A DNA stretch of 19,638 bases, from the NCBI GenBank assembly GCA_023447015.1, contig JAEXPG010000001.1, positions 1 through 19,638 on the forward strand. Reading direction: 5' to 3'. The notes beneath the pieces are model-generated. The model was not told the origin of the DNA, did not search any database, and saw nothing but the letters and a program-made list of their open reading frames with translations. The DNA is from Verrucomicrobiota bacterium. Lineage in GTDB: Bacteria; Verrucomicrobiota; Verrucomicrobiia; Opitutales; Opitutaceae. The position numbers and the translations under genes were made by a program. Positions 1 through 7,126 of the stretch are shown here, piece by piece. Positions within the stretch are counted from its first letter, which is position 1. Each line of letters starts with the position of its first letter.

Positions 1-43
1 CTCTCCGCCGGCAACCCAGCCGGTCCGAGTACACCCCGAACCA

Positions 44-1108
44 ATGACCACCACCGCCACCTCCCGCGCGCCGGCCGTCTCGCCCGAACGGCCATCCCCA
101 CAGCGCACTTTGGCGGGCACCCAACCCGAACTGCCGCCCCAACTCCAGTGGTTGGCCGCGTTTCCCCATCACGCCGACTGGTTCGAAATCTCGCCGGTGC
201 GCGCCTACGCCCACCCCGAGGCCGAGTACGACAAACAGTACAAGATCGATCCGGAGAACCTCGTGGTCGGTCGGGGCGCAGTGCGCCTGCTCCAGGCCAG
301 GGGCTGCGACTTCGGCGGCCCCGCACTCGAGATCGGCTGCGGCACCGGCCAACTCACGCTCGGTTTGGTCGACGCCGCCGCGTATCCTTCCGTCCTCATC
401 ACCGACCCCTCGCCGGAGTTTCTCGCCCTCACGCAACGGAAACTCACCGCGCGACCGCTCGCCGGCACCACCGCCTGCCTCTACGCCTCGCTGACAGGCG
501 AAGACCTCCCTCTTCTTCCCTCCAACACCTTCTCCCTCGTCGTTCTCCGCTCGGTCCTGCACCACGTGCTCGATGTCGGCGCGTTCATCGGCCAGGTGGC
601 GCGAGTGCTCCGGCCCGGCGGCGCTCTGCTCTGCGAGGAACCGTGCTCCGAGGGCTACCTCCTCATGGGCATGATGGCACAGTTCATCCCGGTGGTCATG
701 GAACACGCGGGCCGCCCGCTCTCGGCCGCCCAGGTGAAACAGCTCGATTTCTTCGTCCAGACGATGCGCTTCTACCTCCGCCGCGACGTCGACAAGTCCG
801 CAGCCGAGGACAAGCACCTCTTCCGCACCGAGGATATGGCTGCGATGGGCGCCCGTCACGGCCTCGACTTCGAGTGCCTGGCCAACTTCCACCTCGAGCA
901 GTTCCTCGACCACGATCCCGACTCGATCGCGCCCTTCGACCCCTACCAGTTCATGAAGGCCTACCTCCGGTACTGCATGAATTTCGGCCCCGAACTGCCG
1001 GCGGCCTTCGACAGCGCCTTCGCGCCCTACGCCGAGTTCCTCCGCCAATCCTCGATCGGCTGGTCGGGCCCGTTGTTCAAGGGCGTGTTCCTCTGGAAGA
1101 AGCGCTGA
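44..1108 (+). CDS. class I SAM-dependent methyltransferase (Methyltransf_11-like)
   Basis: Predicted 354-aa SAM-dependent methyltransferase; substrate not readable, but small-molecule or glycan methylation is likely from the neighbourhood. Seen: motif I LEIGCGTGQ at about residues 95-103, the acidic post-strand motif TDPSPEF near 120-126, VVLRSVLHHVLD at about 166-177 and the VLRPGG motif at about 188-193, in the order usual for the Methyltransf_11/25 fold. The C-terminal ~150 residues are a helical cap specific to the protein. The first ~35 residues are Pro/Thr-rich and unlike an enzyme core. No Shine-Dalgarno precedes the ATG, and the reading frame stays open to base 2, so the true start could lie outside the window or be internal. 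It is the only left-end gene on the plus strand and converges on the carbamoyltransferase. Fold confident, substrate unknown. Confidence 0.8.
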   Translation: MTTTATSRAPAVSPERPSPQRTLAGTQPELPPQLQWLAAFPHHADWFEISPVRAYAHPEAEYDKQYKIDPENLVVGRGAVRLLQARGCDFGGPALEIGCGTGQLTLGLVDAAAYPSVLITDPSPEFLALTQRKLTARPLAGTTACLYASLTGEDLPLLPSNTFSLVVLRSVLHHVLDVGAFIGQVARVLRPGGALLCEEPCSEGYLLMGMMAQFIPVVMEHAGRPLSAAQVKQLDFFVQTMRFYLRRDVDKSAAEDKHLFRTEDMAAMGARHGLDFECLANFHLEQFLDHDPDSIAPFDPYQFMKAYLRYCMNFGPELPAAFDSAFAPYAEFLRQSSIGWSGPLFKGVFLWKKR

Positions 1109-1132
1109 TACTTCGAAGAGACTTCCGCGGGC

Positions 1133-1173
1133 GGCATCCCAGCAGTGGAGCCACTAGCGCGCCGCTGGGTGCC
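1133..1173. terminator. nested hairpin between convergent genes (possible terminator)
   Basis: Arms GGCATCCCAGC (1133-1143) and GCTGGGTGCC (1164-1173) pair with a single bulge. The loop holds a second small hairpin, AGTGG/CCACT (1144-1155). It lies 24 bases after the methyltransferase stop. No T-run follows on either strand, so intrinsic termination is not established. A further 6-bp perfect stem, GGCCGA/TCGGCC, sits at 1204-1221. Confidence 0.35.
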
Positions 1174-1247
1174 TCCGTCTGCGTGAACGCCGTCTCCCTG
1201 CTTGGCCGAGCACGATCGGCCCTGATGAGAAGGCCGCAACACGAGTC

Positions 1248-1266
1248 CGGAACCGCAATGGTTCCG
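1248..1266. terminator. 7-bp hairpin downstream of the carbamoyltransferase
   Basis: Perfect stem CGGAACC/GGTTCCG with a 5-base loop, about 26 bases beyond the stop of the leftward carbamoyltransferase operon. It could end or stabilise that transcript. There is no U-tract, so the call is tentative. The 183-bp gap 1109-1291 holds no gene that I can support. Confidence 0.35.
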
Positions 1267-1291
1267 AACTCCGCGCCGCAACCCGGCCACA

Positions 1292-2983
1292 TCACTCCGC
1301 CGCAAGTTGATCCAAGTTGCGATTCTTCTGCGCATCCAACTCGGCCACCGGCTGCTTGCTCAACAGAACCGTTCCGAGAACCAGCACATCCAGACGGGAG
1401 CGCATGAACAGATCGACCACATCGGCTGGTGTCTCCGCGATCGGTTCACCGGCGAGGTTCAACGAAGTGTTCAGGAGAACCGGAACACCATTCGTCCGCC
1501 CCAGCGCCTCCAGCAGCGCGTGAAGCTCGGCGAGGATCCCCCGCTCGATCGTCTGGACCCTCGCCGTTCCGTCTGCGTGCACGATGGCGGGCACCAACTC
1601 ACGTTTCTCCGGGTGAACCGTTGAGTTCAGGAGCATGTAGGGCGACGAGGCGCTCAGATCGAAGAACTCGGATTGCCGCTCCTTCGGCACCAACGGGGCG
1701 AAAGGCCGGAACATCTCGCGATGCTTCACCTCCCGGTTCAGGTACGCCTTCATGCGCGGATGCCGCGGCGAACAGAGGATGCTGCGGTGCCCGAGCGCCC
1801 GCGGACCAAACTCGGACGCCCCCTGACACCAGGCAGCGAGGTAATCGTTGTCCAGAACCCGCGCAAACGTCTCCAAATCGTACGGCGCGCGGGGCCCTGC
1901 CCATCGCTGGGCGGCAGTCTCACACTCTTCCGGCGTGTAATCGCGAGCGAGGAATGCGTGCTGCATCCTCCACCGAACCATGCCACCGAGCATGGTGTAA
2001 TAGCCCAACAGCGCCGCCCCGAGAGGGATTCCGGCGTCCGAAGCCGCGGGCTGGATGAAGACCTCCTCGAACAGCCCCGAGTCGAGGAGGAGCCGGTTCG
2101 CCAGGATATTCAGGGCCACACCGCCCGAGTAGCAGAGGCGTTTCTGGCGCCCAAGCGTCCGGGCGTACCGGGCGAGTTTCATCACGCCTCGCTCCAACTC
2201 GGTCTGGGCCGCGTTTGCGTACTCCGGATATGGCGAAGCCATCGGATCGCCACCCTTCGATCGCCGGGGCAGGTCCGCTCTCGCGGCGACTCTCCAGGTG
2301 CGGTCCGGCCTATAATCCACGAACTGAGGATACAGAGCCTCGTGGGATCCGCCGGCGCGCTCATCCATCGCAAACTCGTTCGCCAGCCCGCCGTCTGAGC
2401 GGGCCCACCCGGCCAGCCCCATCGTCTTCCCCTCCTGCAGGTGCTCGAACCCGAGCAACTCCTCCGTGACGGCGCTGTACATCCACCCCGTCCCCGGCCG
2501 ATGCGAAGTCGCGATCTTCGTCAGCCCACGGCCGTCGCAGGCGAAAATGCTCTGGGACTCGTAGAACGAGCCGTGCCCATCGATCACCAGTCCGATCGCA
2601 TCGTCCCAGTCCGTGGCGAAAAACGCCGAGGCGGCGTGGCAAAGGTGATGTTCCACGAACACCACGGGGATGCCCATCTCCCCGAGGTTCCGGAAAAACG
2701 CGCGTTTCGCCTCTGCCGCCGGATCAACCACGCCCGGATAGGCGTCGAACGCATCCGGTGTCATGATGAAGTCGGCCACCACGAGAGCGACATCGCGCAA
2801 CCGGCAACCCGCCAACTGGAGGCAATAGTCGATCGCCGCCTGCGGGAAGGCCCGGGAGTGTTTCACCCGATCGAGTCGCTCCTGGGAGATCGTCGAGACG
2901 TGCAGCTCACCATTCCGCTCCACCACCACCGCTGCTCCGGTGTCGTGCCAGGGATCCAGTTTCAGGCCGAGGACTGCTTTCAT
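1292..2983 (-). CDS. carbamoyltransferase, NodU/CmcH family
   Basis: Predicted 563-aa O-carbamoyltransferase that moves a carbamoyl group from carbamoyl phosphate, through carbamoyl-adenylate, to a hydroxyl of a sugar or similar acceptor. Seen: the N-terminal domain with EHHLCHAASAF (111-121, metal/substrate histidines) and DGHGS (135-139); the ATP-binding segment CYSGGVALN (284-292); then the C-terminal YrdC-like domain with GASEFGPRALGHRS (388-401), NREVKHREMFRPFAP (416-430) and LLNTSLNLAGEPI (503-515). Length is normal for the family and all signature blocks are present, so it should be active. Its ATG overlaps the stop of the upstream methyltransferase (ATGA, 2980-2983), which implies translational coupling. 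It is the last gene of the seven-gene operon, placing carbamoylation as a late glycan decoration. The acceptor cannot be told from sequence. Confidence 0.93.
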   Translation of the reverse strand: MKAVLGLKLDPWHDTGAAVVVERNGELHVSTISQERLDRVKHSRAFPQAAIDYCLQLAGCRLRDVALVVADFIMTPDAFDAYPGVVDPAAEAKRAFFRNLGEMGIPVVFVEHHLCHAASAFFATDWDDAIGLVIDGHGSFYESQSIFACDGRGLTKIATSHRPGTGWMYSAVTEELLGFEHLQEGKTMGLAGWARSDGGLANEFAMDERAGGSHEALYPQFVDYRPDRTWRVAARADLPRRSKGGDPMASPYPEYANAAQTELERGVMKLARYARTLGRQKRLCYSGGVALNILANRLLLDSGLFEEVFIQPAASDAGIPLGAALLGYYTMLGGMVRWRMQHAFLARDYTPEECETAAQRWAGPRAPYDLETFARVLDNDYLAAWCQGASEFGPRALGHRSILCSPRHPRMKAYLNREVKHREMFRPFAPLVPKERQSEFFDLSASSPYMLLNSTVHPEKRELVPAIVHADGTARVQTIERGILAELHALLEALGRTNGVPVLLNTSLNLAGEPIAETPADVVDLFMRSRLDVLVLGTVLLSKQPVAELDAQKNRNLDQLAAE

Positions 2984-3741
2984 GGTTCTGAGTTGGGTTG
3001 GGTTTCGTGGGCCGAATCCACGGCCCGCGCAGAGTGGTTCTCGAGAATTCGCAGCGCGACGGAACAGTGCGACGAGGCAAAGCCGAGGTACTCGTATTTG
3101 ACCCCGTGCTCAGCGACGAACTCCCGGAACGCCTTGTACTCATGATGCTGCCAGCCGGGATAGTTGAAGTACTCGTCGAATACGATGACCGAGCCGGCGA
3201 CCAGGCTTGGCGCGAGCAAGCGCAGAACCGTTCTGGCGGAGCTGTACAGATCGCTGTCCACATGAAGGAGTCGCACCGGCTCCCGCCGCTCCACCAGGAA
3301 CTCCGGCAGAGTGTCCTCAAACAGCCCGATCACCAGGCCGACATTCGGCGGGAGGTTCGGCGGCGGACGCCCTCCCGTGCTGAATCGTCCCTTCCGCTGG
3401 AAGTTCGTCCAGTCCTCCGGGAGCCCCTCGAAGGAATCGAAGCCGATGACCCTCGTCGGAAAGCAACGGGAGAGAACACGGAGCGAGTCGCCCTCGCCAA
3501 CGCCGAATTCCAGCACCGCCCCTTCGTTCGTCGCCGAAGCGGCGGCGAACTCCAGCAGCGCATCCCGCTTCACAAGATTGCGCGCCTTCGCCATGTGCTC
3601 CGTGAAATAGCGCGCCGAATCGAACGTGGCCAGAATGTACGCAAACCGTTCGACGTCGAAGACGCGCCTCGGCTCCGGAAAGTCGTACAGCTCGCTTCGA
3701 ATTGCCTCACCGAGCAACGCGGACAGTTCTTTGTTTTCCAT
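2980..3741 (-). CDS. TylF/MycF-like class I O-methyltransferase
   Basis: Predicted 253-aa SAM- and metal-dependent O-methyltransferase, probably acting on a sugar hydroxyl. Seen: motif I LEFGVGEGDS (77-86); FDSFEGLPEDW (101-111), a hallmark of the TylF/macrocin O-methyltransferase group; VDSDLYSS (151-158); and VFDEYFNYPGW (177-187). The acidic residues in the last two match the metal-binding aspartates of the family. The frame is open further upstream to 3813, but the ATG at 3741 is preferred: GGGGAG lies 9 nt before it and the 24 extra residues look non-coding. With this start it overlaps the end of the preceding Rossmann-repeat gene by 35 bp. Its stop overlaps the carbamoyltransferase ATG. 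Family confident; substrate inferred only from context. Confidence 0.85.
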   Translation of the reverse strand: MENKELSALLGEAIRSELYDFPEPRRVFDVERFAYILATFDSARYFTEHMAKARNLVKRDALLEFAAASATNEGAVLEFGVGEGDSLRVLSRCFPTRVIGFDSFEGLPEDWTNFQRKGRFSTGGRPPPNLPPNVGLVIGLFEDTLPEFLVERREPVRLLHVDSDLYSSARTVLRLLAPSLVAGSVIVFDEYFNYPGWQHHEYKAFREFVAEHGVKYEYLGFASSHCSVALRILENHSARAVDSAHETQPNSEP

Positions 3742-4690
3742 AGATTCTTTCTCCCCGTCTGAACAGACGCCACCAGACCCGTTTCTTGGTTTCCAAGGCG
3801 GTCCCGAGCACAATAGCCGAGTCGAGCACGACGATTCGCCCTGTATCGATGCCCAACTCCATCAGCTGACCGAGGATCTCCGCCGTGTACATGCTGCCGA
3901 TGACCACGCGATCGTAGTCGAGCCCGGCCAGCGCCTCAGGGGCGTGCACCGGACGGCCGCAGAACTCGGTCCCGTGTTTCGCGCGGCTGTTGTCCACGAA
4001 CCCGACGACTTCGCCCTGGGCGGCGAGATGCCGGAACACCCGCTCACCCGACGATCCCGCGCCAAAGACCACGTAGCGGGGCCGCGCGCCGCGGATCGCT
4101 GGCTCCGGTGGCAGCAACACCGATTCCGGCACGACGTCCATCTTCTCGATCGGCACACCCCATTGCCAGAGGAGCTCGTGCAGGACCTTGTACGTCTCGG
4201 CCACGCCGAGGAAGATCCGGTCATAACTCAACGTCCGCAGGTCCGCCGGCGCCACGACGAACAACCCCGCGATCCGCCGGCCCTGCAGCGCAGGGTCGGA
4301 GTCGCAGAAGCAGACCACCCGAAACCGGGCCTTGATGTGGTGCATCGTCCGGATCCCGTGGATCCGGGCGCCGAAGATCACAGCGGTCGGTCGCGGGTCT
4401 CCTCCCGCCGCCTCGGTCGCGCCGCCGCCCACGGCCTCGATCCGTGCCAGCGGAATACCCAGCCGCAGGAGAAACGACAGCGTCCCCGCCGGGTCCTGCG
4501 TCGTCAGCGCCACGCGATCGAATGGCAGATCGAGCAGCGACGGCGCCGCGACGACCGGCCGGCCGTGGAACGTCGTGCCGACCTTCGCCCGATCGAAATC
4601 GGCGAAGCAGATCACCCGATCGGTGCGGGCGAGCTCGTCGCAACGCTTCGCTCCGGCACTATCGGCTCCGAAAACAACGATGTCGGCCAT
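3707..4690 (-). CDS. three tandem Rossmann (nucleotide-sugar/CoA-binding-like) repeats, no catalytic partner
   Basis: 327-aa protein made almost entirely of three copies of one ~85-residue alpha/beta unit at about 3-86, 102-186 and 205-289. Each copy opens with a glycine-rich strand-loop (VVFGADSAG, VIFGARIHG, VVFGAGSSG), followed by a strand ending in an acidic residue (FADFD, FCDSD, FVDNS), a G-x-G/PV segment with AP, a YDR strand, and a helix ending LGI/WGV. The third copy is best conserved (SMYTAEILGQL). The unit resembles the small Rossmann domain fused to sugar epimerases and PglD-like acetyltransferases and found in sugar C-methyltransferase C-termini. No catalytic motif is visible, so I call only binding or scaffolding. 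The same unit occurs twice in the 969-aa protein of this operon. Start is 6 bp after the glycosyltransferase stop, with no clear SD. Confidence 0.75.
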   Translation of the reverse strand: MADIVVFGADSAGAKRCDELARTDRVICFADFDRAKVGTTFHGRPVVAAPSLLDLPFDRVALTTQDPAGTLSFLLRLGIPLARIEAVGGGATEAAGGDPRPTAVIFGARIHGIRTMHHIKARFRVVCFCDSDPALQGRRIAGLFVVAPADLRTLSYDRIFLGVAETYKVLHELLWQWGVPIEKMDVVPESVLLPPEPAIRGARPRYVVFGAGSSGERVFRHLAAQGEVVGFVDNSRAKHGTEFCGRPVHAPEALAGLDYDRVVIGSMYTAEILGQLMELGIDTGRIVVLDSAIVLGTALETKKRVWWRLFRRGERIYGKQRTVRVAR

Positions 4691-4696
4691 GATGGT

Positions 4697-5920
4697 TCAA
4701 GGGGTTGGAACAGGGAGATTCCGCAGCAGCGCGGTGAAGGGGATCGCAAGGCTGGCCGCGGCATGCCGCTCGAGGTAGCCCGCGAAATCACGACCGGCCT
4801 CGCGCGGCTCCTCCATGAGGCGGGCCAGTCCCGCCTCGATGCCGTCCACATCGCCCTCGGTCACGCCCGCGCCGAGGTGGTGGGCCGCCACCCGCTCCGC
4901 CATGCAGTGGCGATCGCTCACGAGCACTGGCCGCCGCAGGAGCGCCGCCTTGGTGAGCAGGTTGCTGCTGTGCGGGAAATTGAGGTAGTGGCAGTAGAGC
5001 ACGTCGCACTCCGCGGCGAGGGAGTTGAATTCGTTGCCGTCCGGCACGACCTGCAGGTGAACGAAGGCGTTCTCCGGGCGGTGCTGCAGGAAGCGCAGGA
5101 TCTCGCGCAACGGACGGTCGGCGAAGTCCACCGTGTCGAGCTTGCCGGCGAAGACGAAGAACCACGGACGTTCGGCCGAGCGCTCGCAGATGCGGATGAG
5201 CTCGTGGATCCCCTTGCGTTTGCACAGGGAACCAAGGCAGCCGATCACCTTGCGTCCGCGCGCGGCCGCGCGGATCTGCGCGGAGAGCGGCGTGCCCGTC
5301 GGCGGTGTCTCGTCGGTGAGATCCGGGAACCGGACCACCGGCCGCGGGGCCAGCCGCCGCGCCAGCGGCGCCAACGCGACCTCGTCGAGCAGCGCCAACC
5401 CGCGGCAGTTGCGCCCAAGGAAAGGCCCGCCGTGCACCAGTCGCCAGCGGTCCCAGCCGCGATGCCGCCCGGTGCCGCGATGCTCGCCAGGGAAGAAATA
5501 CAGCCCGGCCCACGGATGGGGGAACAGCCGGTCGATCGCCCGTCCGGACAAACCGGGATCGATGTGCGTGTCGAGCCAGCCGAGGAAGACCAGGTCGGGC
5601 CGAGCGACGCCATGGGCCTCGATCGCCCGCGCAGTCTCGGTCCAGCACTTCACGGCAAACGCCCGCTCCGGATGTCGTGACCCCGCGGCGACCGGCGCCG
5701 GCCGCGCGAAATGGCACGCGCGGAAACGTTCGGCCGCCCAGGGCCGCTGCGCCGCGATCCAGGCCATCGGTTGCTCCGGAAACGGACAAAGCGCCGTCAC
5801 CCGATGGCCGAGATCGAGAAGCGTGAGGGCGAACTGCCGCAAATAGGTTCCCTGGTGGCCGTGCCAGTGGGGTTCGACCAGCACCACATGCCGCACCGCG
5901 GCGGCGCTCGTTGCGTTCAT
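4697..5920 (-). CDS. GT-B fold glycosyltransferase (GT4-like)
   Basis: Predicted 407-aa cytoplasmic glycosyltransferase. The N-terminal half begins with VVLVEPHWHGHQGTYL (12-27), the usual first strand and glycine-rich acceptor loop of GT-B enzymes. The C-terminal half starts with VIGCLGSLCKRKGIHELI (225-242), the donor-domain entry of GT4-type enzymes, and continues to FPHSSNLLTKAALLRRPVLVSD (about 315-336), which sits where E-x7-E normally is; here that motif is not classical. The ATG at 5920 is chosen over an upstream frame extension to 5962 because GGAGG sits 7 nt before it and it forms an ATGA overlap with the stop of the preceding glycosyltransferase. Sugar donor and acceptor unknown. 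Likely adds or extends the flagellar or surface glycan. Confidence 0.8.
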   Translation of the reverse strand: MNATSAAAVRHVVLVEPHWHGHQGTYLRQFALTLLDLGHRVTALCPFPEQPMAWIAAQRPWAAERFRACHFARPAPVAAGSRHPERAFAVKCWTETARAIEAHGVARPDLVFLGWLDTHIDPGLSGRAIDRLFPHPWAGLYFFPGEHRGTGRHRGWDRWRLVHGGPFLGRNCRGLALLDEVALAPLARRLAPRPVVRFPDLTDETPPTGTPLSAQIRAAARGRKVIGCLGSLCKRKGIHELIRICERSAERPWFFVFAGKLDTVDFADRPLREILRFLQHRPENAFVHLQVVPDGNEFNSLAAECDVLYCHYLNFPHSSNLLTKAALLRRPVLVSDRHCMAERVAAHHLGAGVTEGDVDGIEAGLARLMEEPREAGRDFAGYLERHAAASLAIPFTALLRNLPVPTP

Positions 5921-7122
5921 TGCCGCACCTCCGTCTTCAGGAACGCATCCCAAGCGGCGCACTGCCGCGAGAGCGAGAAACGCTCGGCGCAGTCGGCGCG
6001 TCCCTGCGCCCCGAGCCGCAGGCGCAGGCCGGCATCGTCGAGCAATCGTCCCAACGCCGTCCCCAACTCCGCCGCGTCGCCCACCGGCACCAACAGACCG
6101 CTGCGGTCGTCCTGGATGATCTCGGGCACTCCGCCGGTGCGGAACGCCGCGACCGGCAGTCCGGTGAGCGCTGCCTCGAGCACAGTCTGCCCGAACGCTT
6201 CCTCCGCCGCCGTGCCGACGAAGACATCGGCCGCCTGATAGAGCCGCGCGATGTCCTGGGGCGCGGTGTGGTAGCCGAGCGTCCGCACCTCCGGCAGCCC
6301 GGGATCGGGATGCCCGAAGGCCAGGAAATGGGCGCGCGCCCCGTGCCGCCGGATCAGCTCGCGCAGGTGGTGCGCGCCCTTGCGCCGGTCGCGCAGGTTC
6401 ACGGCGCCGGTGAGCACGACCGGCCGGTCATCGTCGATCCCCAGCCGCGCCCGCGCCGCGGACCGGTCGGCCGGATGGAAAACGGTCTCGTCGCAACCCA
6501 GGTAGATCGTGCGCACCTCCGCCCCCGGCAACGCCTCGAGGACCGTCCGCCGCATGTAGTCGCTGTTCGTCGCCAGCTCGACCGCGTCCGCGCCGGAGAA
6601 GAGTTCCCGCCGCAACCGCCACGCCGCGGCGATCCGCGACGGCTCCAGCGCAGGATACTCCGTCGCCGTCGGGCACTCCGCGTCGCACCCGGTCAGGTAC
6701 CGTCGGCAGTCGCCGGGGTAGACACAACGACCGGTCACAAGATGCAGGTCGTGCAGATACCCGACAACGCGGCAACCCAGCCGCCGCAGGTCGCGCAGGA
6801 GCGTGAGCGGCCACTCCGCCCCATGGAGGTTTCCGACGACAACAACGTCCGGGTAGAACTCGGCCACCGCCATCAGGATACCGTCGACCAGTTCGTCCGC
6901 CGTCCGCGCCGTCGAGCGGAACAGGCGCCCGAGTGTGCGCATTCCCCGCCAGCCGCCCTCCAGTCCCGGACGGGTGAAGAGAATCGAGTCGCCCAGCGCG
7001 CCGTCCGCCCCGCACACCGCGCCGACGGTGTGGCCGCCGAGCAGCAGCGACTGGATCTGCCGGGCATGCCCCACCCCGGCTCCGTATTGGAATCCCAGAT
7101 CGTTGAGGAAAAGGATGCGCAT
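5917..7122 (-). CDS. GT4-family glycosyltransferase with cysteine-rich HD..TG..C insert
   Basis: Predicted 401-aa retaining GT-B glycosyltransferase. Seen: N-terminal MRILFLNDLG, a typical first beta-strand; the donor-site E-x7-E motif EAFGQTVLE (308-316) followed by GLPVAAFRTGGVPEII (321-336), diagnostic of GT4; and HDLHLVTGRC (124-133) leading into a four-cysteine stretch (C133, C139, C146, C150). This last resembles the HD..TG.C...C....C..CP insert of WcaI/WcaL-like colanic acid and related transferases. Start at 7122 is chosen because it begins the fold; the upstream frame extension lies inside the preceding gene. The start is 4 bp after the 969-aa gene's stop with no obvious SD, so coupling is likely. 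Substrate not readable. Confidence 0.85.
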   Translation of the reverse strand: MRILFLNDLGFQYGAGVGHARQIQSLLLGGHTVGAVCGADGALGDSILFTRPGLEGGWRGMRTLGRLFRSTARTADELVDGILMAVAEFYPDVVVVGNLHGAEWPLTLLRDLRRLGCRVVGYLHDLHLVTGRCVYPGDCRRYLTGCDAECPTATEYPALEPSRIAAAWRLRRELFSGADAVELATNSDYMRRTVLEALPGAEVRTIYLGCDETVFHPADRSAARARLGIDDDRPVVLTGAVNLRDRRKGAHHLRELIRRHGARAHFLAFGHPDPGLPEVRTLGYHTAPQDIARLYQAADVFVGTAAEEAFGQTVLEAALTGLPVAAFRTGGVPEIIQDDRSGLLVPVGDAAELGTALGRLLDDAGLRLRLGAQGRADCAERFSLSRQCAAWDAFLKTEVRQ

Positions 7123-7126
7123 CGTC

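Noticed and set aside
148..1407. 419-codon plus-strand frame overlapping the left methyltransferase
   Set aside because: Arg/Pro-rich shadow of the methyltransferase in another frame.
3626..5680. 684-codon open frame on the plus strand
   Set aside because: Antisense to the Rossmann-repeat and glycosyltransferase genes; low-complexity R/H/E-rich translation, typical of a GC-rich shadow.
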